Assembly (NCBI GenBank): GCA_001931875.2
Contig: MSJH02000545.1
Span: 1-32,631, forward strand
Reading direction: 5' to 3'
Source: Byssochlamys sp. IMV 00236
Taxonomy: Eukaryota > Ascomycota > Eurotiomycetes > Eurotiales > Thermoascaceae
DNA: 32,631 nt
How positions within the stretch are numbered: position 1 is the first letter of the stretch; the number at the start of each line of letters is the position of its first letter. Made by a program: the position numbers and the translations under genes. Positions 32,600-32,631 of the stretch are shown here, piece by piece. The notes under the pieces were generated by a model. That model ran no database searches and had not been told where the DNA came from. It saw nothing but the letters and a program-made list of their open reading frames with translations.

Positions 32600-32631
<32 letters not shown>
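32600..32631. repeat. Poly-A run at contig end
   Basis: Thirty-two A directly follow the formin donor dinucleotide GT at 32598-32599 and end the window. With the matching run at the start, it suggests assembly termini rather than genomic sequence. Confidence 0.8.

Overview
The window looks like a complete 32.6 kb contig from an early-diverging filamentous fungus, most likely Mucoromycota (Mucorales). The evidence is AT-rich DNA, many short spliceosomal introns (about 43-100 nt, GT-AG with one GC-AG), fungal genes (DUF1752/Reg1-like, class II DAHP synthase, fungal formin) and genes typical of early-diverging fungi (an ITPK1-type inositol kinase, a Fanzor nuclease, MULE transposases). Both contig ends are poly-A runs of 31-32 nt that cut through genes, so they are probably assembly ends. 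The exon-intron models below were built by hand from splice consensus, frame continuity and protein motifs; each main model keeps frame through all its junctions.

Layout. 32-723 (-): truncated FAR1/MULE transposase N-terminus. 724-2230: gene-poor, with an unusual inverted and permuted repeat (1196-1477). 2231-2744 (+): mitochondrial ribosomal protein uL23m. 2857-4617 (-): DOT1 histone H3K79 methyltransferase. 4720-6427 (-): SWI3/RSC8-type SWIRM-SANT chromatin remodeller subunit. 6630-9519 (-): STE20/FRAY-type kinase. 9520-10550: intergenic. 10551-10803 (+): decayed recombinase-like ORF. 11003-12735 (-): CUE/DUF1771/Smr protein related to the no-go-decay endonuclease Cue2. 13353-14439 (+): ribosomal protein eS4. 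14592-15920 (-): ITPK1. 16093-17756 (-): class II DAHP synthase. 18282-18880 (-): an unresolved, apparently frameshifted gene with a GAT-like C-terminus. 19027-19758 (+): two decayed repeat-element fragments, one of them a Ty3/gypsy integrase. 19843-20815 (-): conserved Lys/Ser-rich nuclear-type protein. 20896-24635 (-): a 1207-aa Fanzor1-like protein (eukaryotic TnpB relative). 25079-27302 (-): a full-length Mutator-like transposase with two homopolymer frameshifts. 27797-29210 (+): Reg1-like PP1 regulatory subunit. 29331-32597 (+): formin, cut at the contig end.

The most notable feature is the 20.8-27.4 kb block. A Fanzor RNA-guided-nuclease relative, with an intact ORF and all three predicted RuvC acidic residues, lies 443 bp downstream of a Mutator-like transposase on the same strand. 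The pair is bracketed by a weak candidate inverted repeat and ends about 80 bp before the start codon of a housekeeping-type gene. It looks like a MULE that carries a Fanzor cargo. The transposase is frameshifted in the sequence as given while the Fanzor ORF is open. A second notable feature is the FRAY-type kinase. It lacks a recognisable CCT docking domain but carries four copies of the RFx[V/I] peptide that such docking domains bind in animals.
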